DNA of 64,000 bases, taken from positions 120,933 to 184,932 of the forward strand of contig PAJV01000061.1 in the NCBI GenBank assembly GCA_002706765.1, read 5' to 3'. How positions within the stretch are numbered: position 1 is the first letter of the stretch; the number at the start of each line of letters is the position of its first letter. The position numbers and the translations under genes are program-made. The stretch comes from Gimesia sp. GTDB lineage: Bacteria; Planctomycetota; Planctomycetia; Planctomycetales; Planctomycetaceae. Shown here piece after piece: positions 1 through 10,248 of this stretch. The notes under the pieces were generated by a model. The model had not been told where the DNA came from, ran no database searches, and saw only the letters and a program-made list of their open reading frames with translations.

Positions 1-134
1 ATCCCGTTCGCATTCAGGACCTGTACGCCACCATCCTGCAGAAAATGCAAATTGACTATACCAAAGAACTCATTTCTCCCATTGGACGACCGCTGGCACT
101 CAGCGACGGGACACCGATTTCCCGACTGATCTGA
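1..134 (+). CDS. DUF1501 family protein, C-terminal fragment
   Basis: This is the 3' end of a gene that starts before the window; the reading frame opens at base 3 and stops with TGA at 132-134. The 43 visible residues run from an IQDLYATIL segment through GRPLALSDG to the end. That resembles the C-terminus of DUF1501 proteins, which end in a D-LHATILH-type segment followed by a G-R-x-x-x-L-x-D-G motif. DUF1501 proteins are abundant in Planctomycetes, often Tat-exported and paired with DUF1553/PSD1 cytochrome proteins. The partner gene would lie upstream and is not visible. A sulfatase-superfamily relative cannot be excluded from so short a piece. Confidence 0.6.
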   Translation, partial: PVRIQDLYATILQKMQIDYTKELISPIGRPLALSDGTPISRLI

Positions 135-275
135 TTTCAGGGCAGAACAAAATCACTCGCCTCTGGAAAAATTGCTTGCCTGAGAGCGCAAAACTTTCTA
201 ATTTGATAACTGTCCGAAACCAGCCGCGGGTTTTGACGTTTATTGAATAGACTCCTGCCTCCCTCTTTCCATTGG

Positions 276-1559
276 ATGCTGAATATGATCCGAATGTTTC
301 TTTCCGTAATGCTCACGGCTGCCTGTCTGTCTTTAGTACCACGTCAGTCCCAGGCAGCAGACTGGTCACAATTCCGCGGTCCTTCCGGAAATGGAGTGTC
401 AGAATCGACGGGACTCCCCACCGAATGGAACTCCGAAAAGAACATCGTCTGGAAAGCAAAACTTCCCGGGCACGGCTCTTCCAGCCCGGTGCTGTTCGGC
501 GACCAGGTGTTCGTGACTTCCTATAGCGGCTATGGACTGACTGAGGAAGATAACGGCAACCCTGCCGACCTGCGATTGCATGTGATCTCCGTCAACCGCG
601 ACAGTGGCGAAATCATGTGGGACGAATCGGTCTCCCCGATCAATGAAGTTCAGAAAATCACCAAGCGGATCGTTGACCATGGTTACGCCAGTGGGACCCC
701 TGCCTGCGATGAAACGGGCGTCTATGCTTTTTTCGGAACCTCGGGTGTTGTCGCCTGCGATCTGCAAGGTAAACTCAAATGGCAGGCGGATGTCGGAGAG
801 GGAACAGCCGGCTTTGGATCCGCCTCATCTCCCATCCTGTATAAAGACTTCGTGATCGTGAATGCCAGCATTGAAAGTTCAACCGTTTATGCGTTGAACA
901 AGAGTAATGGAGAAGTCGCCTGGAAAGCGGAGAATATCGAACGTGCCTGGACCACCCCTTCGATTGTGGATGTTCCGGGAGGGAAACAGGAACTGGTGGT
1001 CAACCAGAAAAACCAGATCTTCGGCTTTGATCCCGATACCGGAAAAAAACTCTGGAGCTGTGAAGGAATTCAGGACTACGTGGTGCCGGTCGTGGTGCAG
1101 AATGAAGGTATCCTCTACTGCCTGGGAGGTCGCAGTAACCGCAGTATCGCCGTTCGTCCAGGAGGCAAAGGTGATGTCACGAAAACGCATAAGCTCTGGG
1201 AAGTTAATGTAGGAGCGAATGTCACTTCCCCCGTGTATCACGACGGTCATCTGTACTGGGCCAGTGATCGGGGTATTGCCTTCTGCCTGAATGCGAAGGA
1301 TGGCGAAGTGGTTTACAAAAACCGCCTGCCCACCGGAGCCCGACTGTATGCGTCGATAGTACTGGCGGATGGAAAACTGTATGTAACGACCCGGGACAGT
1401 GGCGTTATTGTACTCAAGGCCGGCCCCGAATATGTCGAGCTGGCGCGGAATGAGATTAAATCAGACGACGATCTGTTCAATGCATCACCTGCCGTCAGCG
1501 CAGGCAGTATTTTCCTGCGTACCAACAGTTATCTCTATCGAATCGCCGAGAAGAAATGA
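276..1559 (+). CDS. Secreted PQQ-binding-like beta-propeller protein
   Basis: The frame is open from a TTG at 243, but the ATG at 276 (or 285) starts directly before a hydrophobic signal segment ending near SQAADW, so 276 is preferred. The mature protein begins with WSQFRGPSGNG, the usual opening of planctomycetal PQQ-like propeller proteins. Blade repeats such as GxxxWxxxV and DPDTGKKLWS recur along about 400 residues, which fits a seven- or eight-bladed propeller of the pyrrolo-quinoline-quinone repeat family. No catalytic quinoprotein domain is visible, so it is more likely a periplasmic binding or scaffold propeller than a dehydrogenase. The gene is followed by 120 bases and then tyrA; no functional link is evident. 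Confidence 0.85.
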   Translation: MLNMIRMFLSVMLTAACLSLVPRQSQAADWSQFRGPSGNGVSESTGLPTEWNSEKNIVWKAKLPGHGSSSPVLFGDQVFVTSYSGYGLTEEDNGNPADLRLHVISVNRDSGEIMWDESVSPINEVQKITKRIVDHGYASGTPACDETGVYAFFGTSGVVACDLQGKLKWQADVGEGTAGFGSASSPILYKDFVIVNASIESSTVYALNKSNGEVAWKAENIERAWTTPSIVDVPGGKQELVVNQKNQIFGFDPDTGKKLWSCEGIQDYVVPVVVQNEGILYCLGGRSNRSIAVRPGGKGDVTKTHKLWEVNVGANVTSPVYHDGHLYWASDRGIAFCLNAKDGEVVYKNRLPTGARLYASIVLADGKLYVTTRDSGVIVLKAGPEYVELARNEIKSDDDLFNASPAVSAGSIFLRTNSYLYRIAEKK

Positions 1560-1679
1560 GGTTCTACACAAAAGATTCTGATTAAATAACTTACAGGTTT
1601 GTCAGACTTTTGGAACAGGTCGTTGATACAGTGGTCCGACCGCTGGAAATCCCGAATCGGGGCTTCTACAATACGAGGC

Positions 1680-2555
1680 ATGACAGAATCATCGACACAA
1701 AATGGATACCTCTTCAAAACGATCGGCGTGATTGGCGTCGGTCTGCTGGGAGGCTCCATCGCCGCTGCTGCGAGACAGCGCCATCTGGCAGAAACCATCC
1801 TCGGAGCAGGCCGAAATCCTTCCCGCATGCGGGCTGCCCAGCAGGCGGGATTGCTGGATCGAGGCACAACGAATATCGCAGAGACGGCAGCCCAGTCTGA
1901 TCTCGTGATAGTTTGTACTCCCGTCAACCATATTGTCCAATTCATTCAGACTGTTGCCCAAAACAGTCGCCCTGGAACGATCATTACCGATGTCGGCAGT
2001 ACGAAACAACAGATCTGTGAGCAACTGAAAGGAACCCTGCCTGCAGAAGTGACTTTTGTCGCCTCCCATCCGCTGGCGGGATCAGAAAAAAGCGGTTACG
2101 AATTCTCTGATCAGAACCTGTTTCAGGATCGTCCTTGTGTCATCACTCCTGATGAATCGGTCCCGGCAGAAGCTGTCTCCCGCATCAGGCAGTTCTGGGA
2201 AGCACTGGGCATGCACGTGCTGCAGACAACACCAGAAAAACATGATCTGATTCTGGCCGAAACCAGCCATCTGCCGCATGTGGTCGCTTCCGCTCTGGCG
2301 GCGACTTTAGCGACAGAAAATACCAGATACACCTCGACCGGCTTCCGGGATACGACCCGCATTGCCGGTGGTGACCCGGCTCTGTGGATTGATATCCTGC
2401 TCAGCAATCGAGACGCCATCGTGACGAGTCTTGATAAATACAGCCAGTCACTGCAGCAGTTCCGGGAAGCAATTCTCACGCAGGATGAAAAACGCCTCAG
2501 GCAACTGCTGGAGGATGGTAAAAAGAAACATGACACATTAAATTCAACCCCGTAG
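1680..2555 (+). CDS. tyrA: Prephenate dehydrogenase
   Basis: NAD(P)-dependent oxidative decarboxylation of prephenate (or arogenate) in tyrosine biosynthesis. The N-terminal Rossmann loop reads [13 protein letters not shown], matching the G-x-G-x-x-G-G-S pattern of TyrA. The middle holds the family hallmark [13 protein letters not shown], and a later [14 protein letters not shown] segment lies in the helical dimerisation domain, followed by [13 protein letters not shown]. Length (291 aa from this start) is normal for a monofunctional enzyme; no ACT or chorismate-mutase domain is seen. The frame is open from a TTG at 1599, but the extra 27 residues do not resemble the family, so the ATG at 1680 is chosen. 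A GAGG lies only one base before it, so initiation is not obviously Shine-Dalgarno driven. Confidence 0.93.
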   Translation: MTESSTQNGYLFKTIGVIGVGLLGGSIAAAARQRHLAETILGAGRNPSRMRAAQQAGLLDRGTTNIAETAAQSDLVIVCTPVNHIVQFIQTVAQNSRPGTIITDVGSTKQQICEQLKGTLPAEVTFVASHPLAGSEKSGYEFSDQNLFQDRPCVITPDESVPAEAVSRIRQFWEALGMHVLQTTPEKHDLILAETSHLPHVVASALAATLATENTRYTSTGFRDTTRIAGGDPALWIDILLSNRDAIVTSLDKYSQSLQQFREAILTQDEKRLRQLLEDGKKKHDTLNSTP

Positions 2556-2616
2556 TCAACAGGTCAGGTTTTCGGCTGACTTTCACGACGACAACCACGA
2601 ATCTTTCATCTTCCCG

Positions 2617-5559
2617 ATGAAATCAACAGTAACTGGAAAACACATGCTTTGCGAAGTCGAAATCAAACCCGCCGACAACCAGATCGACCGTGAGGGAGCC
2701 CGGATTCTGAAAGAATGCCAGGTGCTGGGTGCCAATTCAATCCGGACGGTCCAGACAGCCCATTCCTTTCTGCTCGAAGGCAACCTGGACCAGGCGGGTA
2801 TTGATAAGATTGCCCGCACCCTGCTGGCCGATCCGATTGTAGAAACCTTTGAGATTCGCATTCTGTCAGGTGCCACTTCTGAAACAACCGACTCGGAACC
2901 ACTGCTGAATGTCATGTTCAAGCCCGGGGTGACTGACAACACTGCCAACAGTGCCCGCGAGGCGATCTGTGATCTTGGCCTGGCTGTGGAGAACGTAGCC
3001 ACCTGCCGCAAATACTGGGTCAACGCGGATGCATCCTCCGACGAGATCGACCGCATGGCTGCCAAAGTGCTTTCGAATGAAGCCATTGAATATGTCGTAC
3101 GTGGTCCTCTGCAGATGGACAGCATCAAACTCGGCAGTGAATACACGTTCGAACTGGTCACCATTCCCATTCGCAAAATGAATGATAAACAACTGGAAAC
3201 ACTCAGCCGCGAAGGTCAGCTGTACTTAAATCTGACTGAGATGAAAACCATCAAAGCCTACTACGTCAGCCAGAAAAAAGATCCGACCGACGTCGAACTG
3301 GAAAGCATCGCCCAGACATGGAGTGAGCACTGCTCTCACAAAACCCTGGCTGGACGAATTCACTTCAAAGACGGTGAACGTGATCTGCATTTCGAAAATA
3401 TGTTGAAAGAAACGATCTTTGCTGCGACAACCCAAATCCGCAAATCACTGGGAGAAAAAGACTGGTGTGTAAGCGTTTTCGCTGATAATGCCGGCGTCAT
3501 CACCTTTGATGAAAAGCAGGATGTCTGCTTTAAAGTGGAAACCCACAACCACCCTTCTGCCCTCGAACCTTATGGTGGAGCCAACACGGGCCTCGGGGGT
3601 GTGATCCGTGATCCGCTGGGAACCGGACTGGGCGGTAAACCGGTCTGCAATACCGATGTATTCTGTTTTGCTCCTCCGGATATTCCTTATTCTGAGCTTC
3701 CCGCCGGAGTCCTGCATCCTAAAGCGGTCGCAACCGGCGTAGTCTCCGGCGTGCGTGACTATGGAAACCGCATGGGCATTCCCACCGTCAATGGCGCCGT
3801 CTATTTTGACGAACGGTACCTGGGTAACCCCCTGGTCTATTGCGGAAATGTGGCCATGCTGCCTGTCGGCAAGTCAGAAAAGCAGCAGGCACAACCGGGG
3901 CACTATATCGTGGCTGTCGGCGGTCGCACGGGCCGAGATGGAATTCACGGCGCTACTTTCTCTTCTGCAGAACTGACTTCAGAAAGTGAAATGCTTTCCG
4001 GCGGTGCCGTGCAGATTGGAAATGCGATCACGGAAAAGATGATGCTGGATGTCATTCTGGAAGCACGCGATCAGGAATTATTCTCGGCGATCACAGACTG
4101 TGGTGCCGGTGGATTCAGCAGCGCTGTCGGGGAAATGGGAGAAAAAACCGGCGCGGAAGTCTGGCTGGATCAATGCCCGCTGAAATATGCCGGCCTGTCA
4201 TACACCGAAATCTGGATCTCCGAAGCCCAGGAACGCATGGTCCTGGCTATCCCTCCTGAAAACTGGGAAGCCTTCGAAAAACTCTGTGCCGACGAAGGCG
4301 TTGAAGCTTCCGTCATTGGGAAATTCACTGACACCAGCCACCTTGTATTGAAATACCAGGATCAGGTTGTCGCTGACCTGGAAATGTCCTTTCTGCATGA
4401 TGGCCGACCTCCGGTAGTGCGCGAAGCCGTTTACAAGGTTCCGGCTTTCACGCCTCTGACACCACCTCAACGCGAAAACTACACCAAAGACCTGACCTCC
4501 ATCCTGAGCTCTCTGAATGTCTGCAGCAAGGAATGGATCATTCGCCAGTATGACCAGGAAGTGCAGGCAGGCAGCGTGGTCAAGCCGCTGGTGGGCGTGC
4601 AGAATGATGGTCCCTCGGACGCGGCAGTCGTTCGCCCTGATCTGACCTCCACGCGCGGACTGGTAATTTCGTGTGGCATGAACCCCCGCTATGGTGATTT
4701 AAACACACACTGGATGGCGGCCTCTGCGATTGATGAAGCGCTCCGAAACTGTGTTGCCGTGGGTGCCGATCCTGCGAAGATTGCCATTCTCGATAACTTC
4801 TGCTGGGGGAACACCGATCGTCCGGAAACACTGGGCAGCCTGGTAGCAGCTGCCCTGGCTTGCAAAGAATTTTCAGTCGCTTATGGCACCCCCTTCATCA
4901 GTGGTAAAGACAGCCTGTATAACGAGTACTCCTTCGAAAATGAGCAGGGAGAAAAAGAGACCGTTGCGATTCCCGCTTCACTCTTAATCAGTGCCATCGG
5001 ACAGATCGCCGATGTCAGCCACGCGGTGACCATGGATGTGAAATCTCCCGGTAATCGTATTTTTCTTGTGGGAACGACACATGACGAACTGGGAGGCAGC
5101 CACTTTGCCCTGGTGAATCGGCTGGAAGGGGGACAGGTCCCCCAGGTTGATAAGGAAGAAGCACCGGAAATTTTCAAAGCGCTGCACCTGGCAATTCAAA
5201 AGCAGGCGGTCAGGAGCTGCCATGATCTGAGCGAAGGGGGCCTGGCTGTGGCAGCAGCGGAAATGGCGTTCGCCGGCGGCTATGGAATGAAACTGGATCC
5301 GACCAGACTTCCTGAAGCGCTGGAACTGTCTACCCCGAGTTTACTGTTCTCGGAAAGTAACACCCGTTTTCTGCTGGAAGTCGCACTGGACAAAATGGAT
5401 GTTCTGTATGAGTGCTTCGGGGATCTGCCTCTGGTCGATATTGGCGAAGTCATTGGCACACGCCAGTTCACGATCAAAGGCAACTCAGGGAATACCGCCA
5501 TCAGTGCCAGCCTGGATGAGCTGAAAGCAGCCTGGAAAACCCCACTTGCCTGGGACTGA
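2617..5559 (+). CDS. purL: FGAM synthase PurL with N-terminal tandem PurS-like domains
   Basis: Phosphoribosylformylglycinamidine synthase, ATP- and glutamine-dependent step four of purine synthesis. Residues about 170-980 are the PurL catalytic core: WSEHCSHKT at about 235-243, [19 protein letters not shown] for ATP and substrate binding, and the duplicated AIRS-like halves, the second with [15 protein letters not shown] and [13 protein letters not shown]. Before this lie two units of about 75 residues each (about 10-82 and 95-163) that read like PurS: beta strand, helix, then a short strand with a basic residue. Bacterial PurS is normally a separate small protein of about 80 residues. No glutaminase (PurQ) domain with a Cys nucleophile is present, so PurQ must be supplied elsewhere. 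A second ATG at 2644 starts directly at the first PurS-like strand and is an alternative start. Confidence 0.93.
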   Translation: MKSTVTGKHMLCEVEIKPADNQIDREGARILKECQVLGANSIRTVQTAHSFLLEGNLDQAGIDKIARTLLADPIVETFEIRILSGATSETTDSEPLLNVMFKPGVTDNTANSAREAICDLGLAVENVATCRKYWVNADASSDEIDRMAAKVLSNEAIEYVVRGPLQMDSIKLGSEYTFELVTIPIRKMNDKQLETLSREGQLYLNLTEMKTIKAYYVSQKKDPTDVELESIAQTWSEHCSHKTLAGRIHFKDGERDLHFENMLKETIFAATTQIRKSLGEKDWCVSVFADNAGVITFDEKQDVCFKVETHNHPSALEPYGGANTGLGGVIRDPLGTGLGGKPVCNTDVFCFAPPDIPYSELPAGVLHPKAVATGVVSGVRDYGNRMGIPTVNGAVYFDERYLGNPLVYCGNVAMLPVGKSEKQQAQPGHYIVAVGGRTGRDGIHGATFSSAELTSESEMLSGGAVQIGNAITEKMMLDVILEARDQELFSAITDCGAGGFSSAVGEMGEKTGAEVWLDQCPLKYAGLSYTEIWISEAQERMVLAIPPENWEAFEKLCADEGVEASVIGKFTDTSHLVLKYQDQVVADLEMSFLHDGRPPVVREAVYKVPAFTPLTPPQRENYTKDLTSILSSLNVCSKEWIIRQYDQEVQAGSVVKPLVGVQNDGPSDAAVVRPDLTSTRGLVISCGMNPRYGDLNTHWMAASAIDEALRNCVAVGADPAKIAILDNFCWGNTDRPETLGSLVAAALACKEFSVAYGTPFISGKDSLYNEYSFENEQGEKETVAIPASLLISAIGQIADVSHAVTMDVKSPGNRIFLVGTTHDELGGSHFALVNRLEGGQVPQVDKEEAPEIFKALHLAIQKQAVRSCHDLSEGGLAVAAAEMAFAGGYGMKLDPTRLPEALELSTPSLLFSESNTRFLLEVALDKMDVLYECFGDLPLVDIGEVIGTRQFTIKGNSGNTAISASLDELKAAWKTPLAWD

Positions 5560-5985
5560 TGCACCAAAACTATCGCGTACAGTAATAAACTGAACGTTAC
5601 ACAGGCTATTTCTGCGCGTCAGCTTTCTGGGAAGTTCCAGCTGGATACTTATTTTAATGCTTCCCCACCTTGTCCGTTCGAGTAAAATAAGGGATGCCCT
5701 TTGAAAACCGGCTTCGAAATAAATCTATCAGAGCTTCCTCTGAAATTTGAGCGGATATCACGATCTCGTTTGAGAGTATAACGTGCTGGTTTAACAGGAG
5801 ACCGACACAGACAGAAACCTGTTTGCTGAGTTTATCCCACGTTTTGAAGCAGTATGCAGATTGGCAGGAAACCCCTGTAATTTCTCGATTTATGGTCGCA
5901 AAGTCCTGTAGCAGGCATTACGATAGCGTTTACGGAACTTTCTGCGCCAAGCAGTGTTTACCTTTGTAGAAAGGTGTGAAAACGG
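5560..5985. other. Intergenic region upstream of the moxR cluster
   Basis: This 426-base gap separates purL from the long moxR-to-HtrA block and should hold that block's main promoter. No open frame of note, tRNA or strong hairpin terminator was found. Two -10-like hexamers are visible, TAAAAT at 5683-5688 and TATAAC at 5777-5782, but neither has a convincing -35 at 16-18 bases. An AAAGG lies just before the moxR ATG and can serve as its ribosome binding site. Confidence 0.5.
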
Positions 5986-7053
5986 ATGTCGGAAGTGAAA
6001 CAAGATTCCTCTGAGTTTGAAATCACTCAGGAGTCAATAGATAAACTGAGTACTGCGTACCAGCAGATCCATGGTCAGATCTCAAAAGTCATTGTCGGTC
6101 AGGATGAGGTGATTGAGCAGCTCCTGATCGCATTATTCAGCCGCGGTCACTGTCTGCTGGAAGGAGTGCCCGGCCTGGCCAAAACCCTGATGATCAGTAC
6201 GCTGGCCCAGACGCTCTCCATGTCGTTCAGCCGCATCCAGTTCACCCCGGACCTGATGCCCGCGGATATCACGGGAACCGATGTGCTGCAGGAGAACCGG
6301 GAAACGGGAGAACGCGAGTTTCGTTTCATCCCGGGCCCGTTATTTCATAACGTGGTTCTGGCAGACGAAATTAACCGGACGCCTCCCAAAACACAGGCGG
6401 CGCTGCTGGAAGCCATGCAGGAACACCAGGTGAGTGTCGGTCAGACCAGACATCTGCTGAATGATCCGTTTTTTGTACTGGCGACGCAAAACCCGATCGA
6501 ACAGGAAGGCACCTACTCTCTGCCGGAAGCACAGCAGGACCGCTTCATGTTTAAGGTCTATGTCCGATATCCTTCATTCCAGGAAGAACGACAGATCGCC
6601 CGTCAGACGACCTCCGATTCAAAAAATACAATCGACCATGTACTGAACGCCGTGGATGTCCTGGAGATTCAGAAAATTGTAAGACAGGTTCCGGTCTCTG
6701 ATCACGTGATCGATTATGCCCTGGCTCTGGTCAGGCAGACCCGTGTCAATGAACCGGGTACTCCTGAATTTGTGAACGAATGGCTGAGCTGGGGGGCCGG
6801 ACCGCGTGCGGTTCAGAACCTGTTGCTCGGCGGAAAAACGCGTGCGTTGCTCAATGGTCATACACACGTCTCGACAGAAGACATCAGCGCTCTGGCTGCA
6901 CCGGTTTTACGACATCGTATCGTGACCAATTTCTCTGCTGAATCGGAAGGGATCACCTCGGATCGTGTGATTGAGCGCTTGATTGAAGAGACACCGTCTA
7001 AGGAAGGCGAACTGACCAGTGACCCAAGATTACAGAAAATATTTGCTGCCTGA
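5986..7053 (+). CDS. MoxR-family AAA+ ATPase
   Basis: AAA+ ATPase of the MoxR group, thought to act as a chaperone that matures or remodels partners carrying VWA domains. Walker A is GVPGLAKT at about 60-67, Walker B is VVLADEIN at about 123-130, sensor 1 is LATQNP at about 165-170, and the arginine-finger region is EAQQDRFM at about 181-188. The C-terminal lid domain contains [13 protein letters not shown], typical of MoxR (AAA_3/AAA_lid_2). At 355 aa it is of standard length. The next gene starts inside its last codons, so translation of the two is probably coupled. Its position at the head of a DUF58/VWA block is the classic MoxR context. Confidence 0.95.
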   Translation: MSEVKQDSSEFEITQESIDKLSTAYQQIHGQISKVIVGQDEVIEQLLIALFSRGHCLLEGVPGLAKTLMISTLAQTLSMSFSRIQFTPDLMPADITGTDVLQENRETGEREFRFIPGPLFHNVVLADEINRTPPKTQAALLEAMQEHQVSVGQTRHLLNDPFFVLATQNPIEQEGTYSLPEAQQDRFMFKVYVRYPSFQEERQIARQTTSDSKNTIDHVLNAVDVLEIQKIVRQVPVSDHVIDYALALVRQTRVNEPGTPEFVNEWLSWGAGPRAVQNLLLGGKTRALLNGHTHVSTEDISALAAPVLRHRIVTNFSAESEGITSDRVIERLIEETPSKEGELTSDPRLQKIFAA

Positions 7054-7930
7054 AGCAATCTCTCGCATTTCCCGACTGGAAATTCGAGCACGTTCGATCG
7101 TCGAGGGGTTCCTGTCGGGATTACACCGCAGCCCCTTCTTCGGGCAATCTGTTGAATTCGCCCAGCACCGGGAATACACCCCGGGTGATGATGTGCGAAA
7201 TATCGACTGGAAGGTCTGGTCCAAAACAGATAAATACTACATTAAGCAGTACGAAGAAGATACCAACCTGAGAACCACACTACTGGTGGATGTCAGCGAA
7301 TCCATGCAGTTCGGAACGGGTCCCCTCAACAAGTATGAATACGGTTGTACGGCAGCCGCTGCCCTCGCGTATTTATTGCTCAAGCAGCAGGACGCCGTCG
7401 GCATGGTTACTTTTGACGATGGGATTCGCAGCCGGGTACCCGCATTAAGCAAACGCAATCACCTCAATTCACTCCTGACTGCGCTGGCAGCAGAAAAACC
7501 TGCCAAAAAAACTGACATTTATGACGTATTAAAAGAAGTGGCAGAAACACGCTCGCAGAAAGGCACGATTATTCTCATATCCGATTTATTCGTTAACAGG
7601 GAAAGCCTGTTTAAAGGTTTACGCCTGTTGCAGTATCGCGGGCACGATCTCATGCTGTTGCATATTCTGGATGATCAGGAACTCGATTTTGATTATTCCG
7701 GAACAACACGCTTTGAAGGCATGGAACAGGCGGGTGAACTGGTTTGTGACCCCCGTTCTTTGAGAGAAGGGTATCTCAAAGCCATGCATGAGTTTTTAAA
7801 TGAAATCAGAAGGCGTTGTGCCAGCAATAAATTTGACTACCAGACAATCCGCACCAGCGAATATCTCGACGCTGCATTGTCCCACTATTTGAATCATCGC
7901 ATCGGAATGCAGCAATCCATCCGACAGTAA
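7019..7930 (+). CDS. DUF58 domain protein with VWA fold
   Basis: DUF58 protein, the usual partner of MoxR ATPases. The family signature [17 protein letters not shown] is at about 51-67, and a MIDAS-type DVSES (Asp-x-Ser-x-Ser) is at 91-95, so the metal site of the VWA fold looks intact. No membrane segment is evident, so it is likely cytoplasmic or peripheral. The start is GTG at 7019, preceded by AGGAAGG at 7001-7007, and overlaps the end of the MoxR gene by 35 bases in another frame. The overlap and strong ribosome binding site support coupled synthesis. Length (303 aa) is typical. Confidence 0.93.
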   Translation: MTQDYRKYLLPEAISRISRLEIRARSIVEGFLSGLHRSPFFGQSVEFAQHREYTPGDDVRNIDWKVWSKTDKYYIKQYEEDTNLRTTLLVDVSESMQFGTGPLNKYEYGCTAAAALAYLLLKQQDAVGMVTFDDGIRSRVPALSKRNHLNSLLTALAAEKPAKKTDIYDVLKEVAETRSQKGTIILISDLFVNRESLFKGLRLLQYRGHDLMLLHILDDQELDFDYSGTTRFEGMEQAGELVCDPRSLREGYLKAMHEFLNEIRRRCASNKFDYQTIRTSEYLDAALSHYLNHRIGMQQSIRQ

Positions 7931-7980
7931 ACGAAACTTAATCCCCGAACATCTCCAGCCTGTAACTGACGATTCGACTT

Positions 7981-10248
7981 ATGGAAGCCTGGTTAACCCA
8001 ACATTTTGTGAATTCCGCACTGGTCTCGACCGGCGCCCTGATGATTGCTGCGCCAATCATCATTCACCTGATTAATCGCTTCCAGTATAAACGCGTGCAA
8101 TTTGCGGCGATGGAATTTCTGCTGCAGAGTCAGCAGACCAATCAGCGTCGCGTCCTGATTGAACAGTTACTGCTGCTGTTACTGCGGATCATACTCATCA
8201 TCTGCCTGCTGTTGTTGATCGGCCGCCTGATACTCGATCCTAACCAGATGTCAATGTTTCACGGGGCCAAATCACATCATGTGATCGTGCTGGACGACAG
8301 CGGTTCCATGCGAAATGCCTGGGGGGAACAGACGGCTTTTAAAGAAGGCCTGCAGGTCATTCGCAAAATCGCTTCCGAAGGAACCAATCGACCCAATACG
8401 GAAAAATTCTCCTTAATTGTTCTCTCCCGCGCGGATGCACCCCTGTTTCTGCAGCGTGATATTAATGAAGAACTGATCAACGAACTGGATGCCAAACTCT
8501 CTAATCTCACCTGTTCACATCAGAGCCTGGATCTGAACCCGGGACTGGAAGCAGCTGTCGACCTGCTGAATGAAGATCGGGCCATCATCAAAACGCTCCA
8601 CCTGATCTCCGACTTCCGCAAGTCAGACTGGCAGGAAAAGAAAGGGGTGGCAGCGACGATCGAAAAATTAAGCAACAGCGATACTGCAATCAACCTCATC
8701 AAAACCGTACCCGATTCACAATCGAACCTGGCAATCACAGAACTCTCCGGTGCGACTGAAGTCGCAGCCGTCGACGTACCACTCCGCTTGAGAATCAGCC
8801 TGAAGAATTTTGGAGAACAGGTCGCCGAGGATGTACGGGTCTCTGCGTTTGTCGATCAGAATAAACTTCCCATGAGTATCGTGTTTGACAAAATCGAAGC
8901 CGGCAGTGAGATTTCACAGGACTTTGATGTCGTCTTCAATAAACCCGGACTGCATCAGGTTAATGTGAGTCTGACAAATGACGCGTTGGAAGGGGATAAT
9001 GATCGCTATATGGCTATCAATGTCAAACCGTCTAATCCCGTACTGATTGTTGATGGAAACCCCTCTGGCAACGAATGGATGTACATCCAGACGGCAATCG
9101 CGCCCGATGCATTTACCACCGGGTTTGCGCCGTCTGTTGAGAATGTCGATTATCTGCGCCGTCATCCACTCAACCAGTTTAAAAACATTTATCTGCTGAA
9201 TATCGCAGAGTTGCCTCTGGACGCCATCGCCGCTTTAGAAAATTTTGTCTCTGAAGGAGGGGGCCTCATCTGGTTTGCCGGCCCTTCACTGCAGCCTCTG
9301 TTTTACAATGAGAAACTGTATAAAGAGGGCAACGGTCTGTTTCCGGCTCCACTCGAAATATCTCCGCGTGAATTACCGACCCGGGAATCGAATACCACCG
9401 TCGACCTGAATGTCAGCGATCACCCACTCTTTTCTGTGTTTGCCGGTCAGGATAACCCGCTTATTGAAGCCGTCACCATTTCTCGTTACTTTCCCATCTC
9501 CGAGCAGTGGCTGCAAACCAAAGCAGATAAAGCATCCGGAGTGAATGTAATCGCAACACTCCGCAACCAGGCTCCCTTGATCCTCGAACACAGGCTGGGA
9601 AAAGGACGCATCATTACCTGCCTGACATCAGCGGGTCCTGTGATGACCAATGAGGGAGAACCCTGGAATTCATGGGCGCTCAATCCAAGCTATATCGTGT
9701 TCCAGTTGGAACTGCAAAAATACCTGGTCCAGTCCCGTTCGCATGAGCAGGCAGAAATTGCAGGTGCTCCCATCCCCTTTTCGCTCGATGCTTCACTGTT
9801 TGCGGATGAAATCGAAATCCAGACTCCCGTGACGCAGGGTGGACGGACCATTCGTCTGAAAGCGACTCCCGCACAACAACCAGATCAGACCGACAGCAGC
9901 ACACTCCAGCTTGTCACCGTCTATCGAGACACGGATCAACCCGGCGTTTATACGGTTCAACTCAAGCGACAGGACCAGACTATTGAGCCCCGCATGTACG
10001 CTTTCAACTTCCCCGTTTCGGAAAGCAACCTGGAACTGGCAACAACCGATGAACTCATGCAGGAACTGGGAAATTCCAAACAGATTCAGATTCAGGAACC
10101 GGGGGAATTCCAATGGATTCAAGGGCAGGAAGCCGGTCGGGAAATCACCAACGCCCTATTACTGATCCTGTTCATCTTACTGGTTTGCGAACAGCTGCTG
10201 GCCTATCGTTTGAGCTATCATCCTAAAACAGCGGGTGCTGCCGCATGA
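7981..10248 (+). CDS. BatA-type membrane protein with VWA domain
   Basis: Membrane protein with the BatA (aerotolerance regulator) N-terminal domain: two hydrophobic segments at about 15-31 and 61-85 flank a short loop with the family pattern HLINRFQYKRVQFAAMEFL. A VWA domain follows directly, with MIDAS residues in VLDDSGSM (D105, S107, S109). A long extracytoplasmic beta-rich part carries a GATase-like Rossmann segment (PVLIVDGNP at about 355), and one C-terminal helix at about 723-742 re-anchors the chain. At 755 aa it is longer than BatA of Bacteroides. It overlaps the next gene by four bases (ATGA). A paralogue of nearly equal length lies at 52302-54572. Confidence 0.9.
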   Translation: MEAWLTQHFVNSALVSTGALMIAAPIIIHLINRFQYKRVQFAAMEFLLQSQQTNQRRVLIEQLLLLLLRIILIICLLLLIGRLILDPNQMSMFHGAKSHHVIVLDDSGSMRNAWGEQTAFKEGLQVIRKIASEGTNRPNTEKFSLIVLSRADAPLFLQRDINEELINELDAKLSNLTCSHQSLDLNPGLEAAVDLLNEDRAIIKTLHLISDFRKSDWQEKKGVAATIEKLSNSDTAINLIKTVPDSQSNLAITELSGATEVAAVDVPLRLRISLKNFGEQVAEDVRVSAFVDQNKLPMSIVFDKIEAGSEISQDFDVVFNKPGLHQVNVSLTNDALEGDNDRYMAINVKPSNPVLIVDGNPSGNEWMYIQTAIAPDAFTTGFAPSVENVDYLRRHPLNQFKNIYLLNIAELPLDAIAALENFVSEGGGLIWFAGPSLQPLFYNEKLYKEGNGLFPAPLEISPRELPTRESNTTVDLNVSDHPLFSVFAGQDNPLIEAVTISRYFPISEQWLQTKADKASGVNVIATLRNQAPLILEHRLGKGRIITCLTSAGPVMTNEGEPWNSWALNPSYIVFQLELQKYLVQSRSHEQAEIAGAPIPFSLDASLFADEIEIQTPVTQGGRTIRLKATPAQQPDQTDSSTLQLVTVYRDTDQPGVYTVQLKRQDQTIEPRMYAFNFPVSESNLELATTDELMQELGNSKQIQIQEPGEFQWIQGQEAGREITNALLLILFILLVCEQLLAYRLSYHPKTAGAAA

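Noticed and set aside
2583-3176. Minus-strand frame of 197 codons over the start of purL
   Set aside because: Antisense to the PurS-like domains of purL; Ser-rich composition typical of shadow frames.
7019-7053. Frameshift between the MoxR and DUF58 genes
   Set aside because: Both proteins are complete with their own motifs; the overlap has a strong ribosome binding site and is a normal coupled arrangement.
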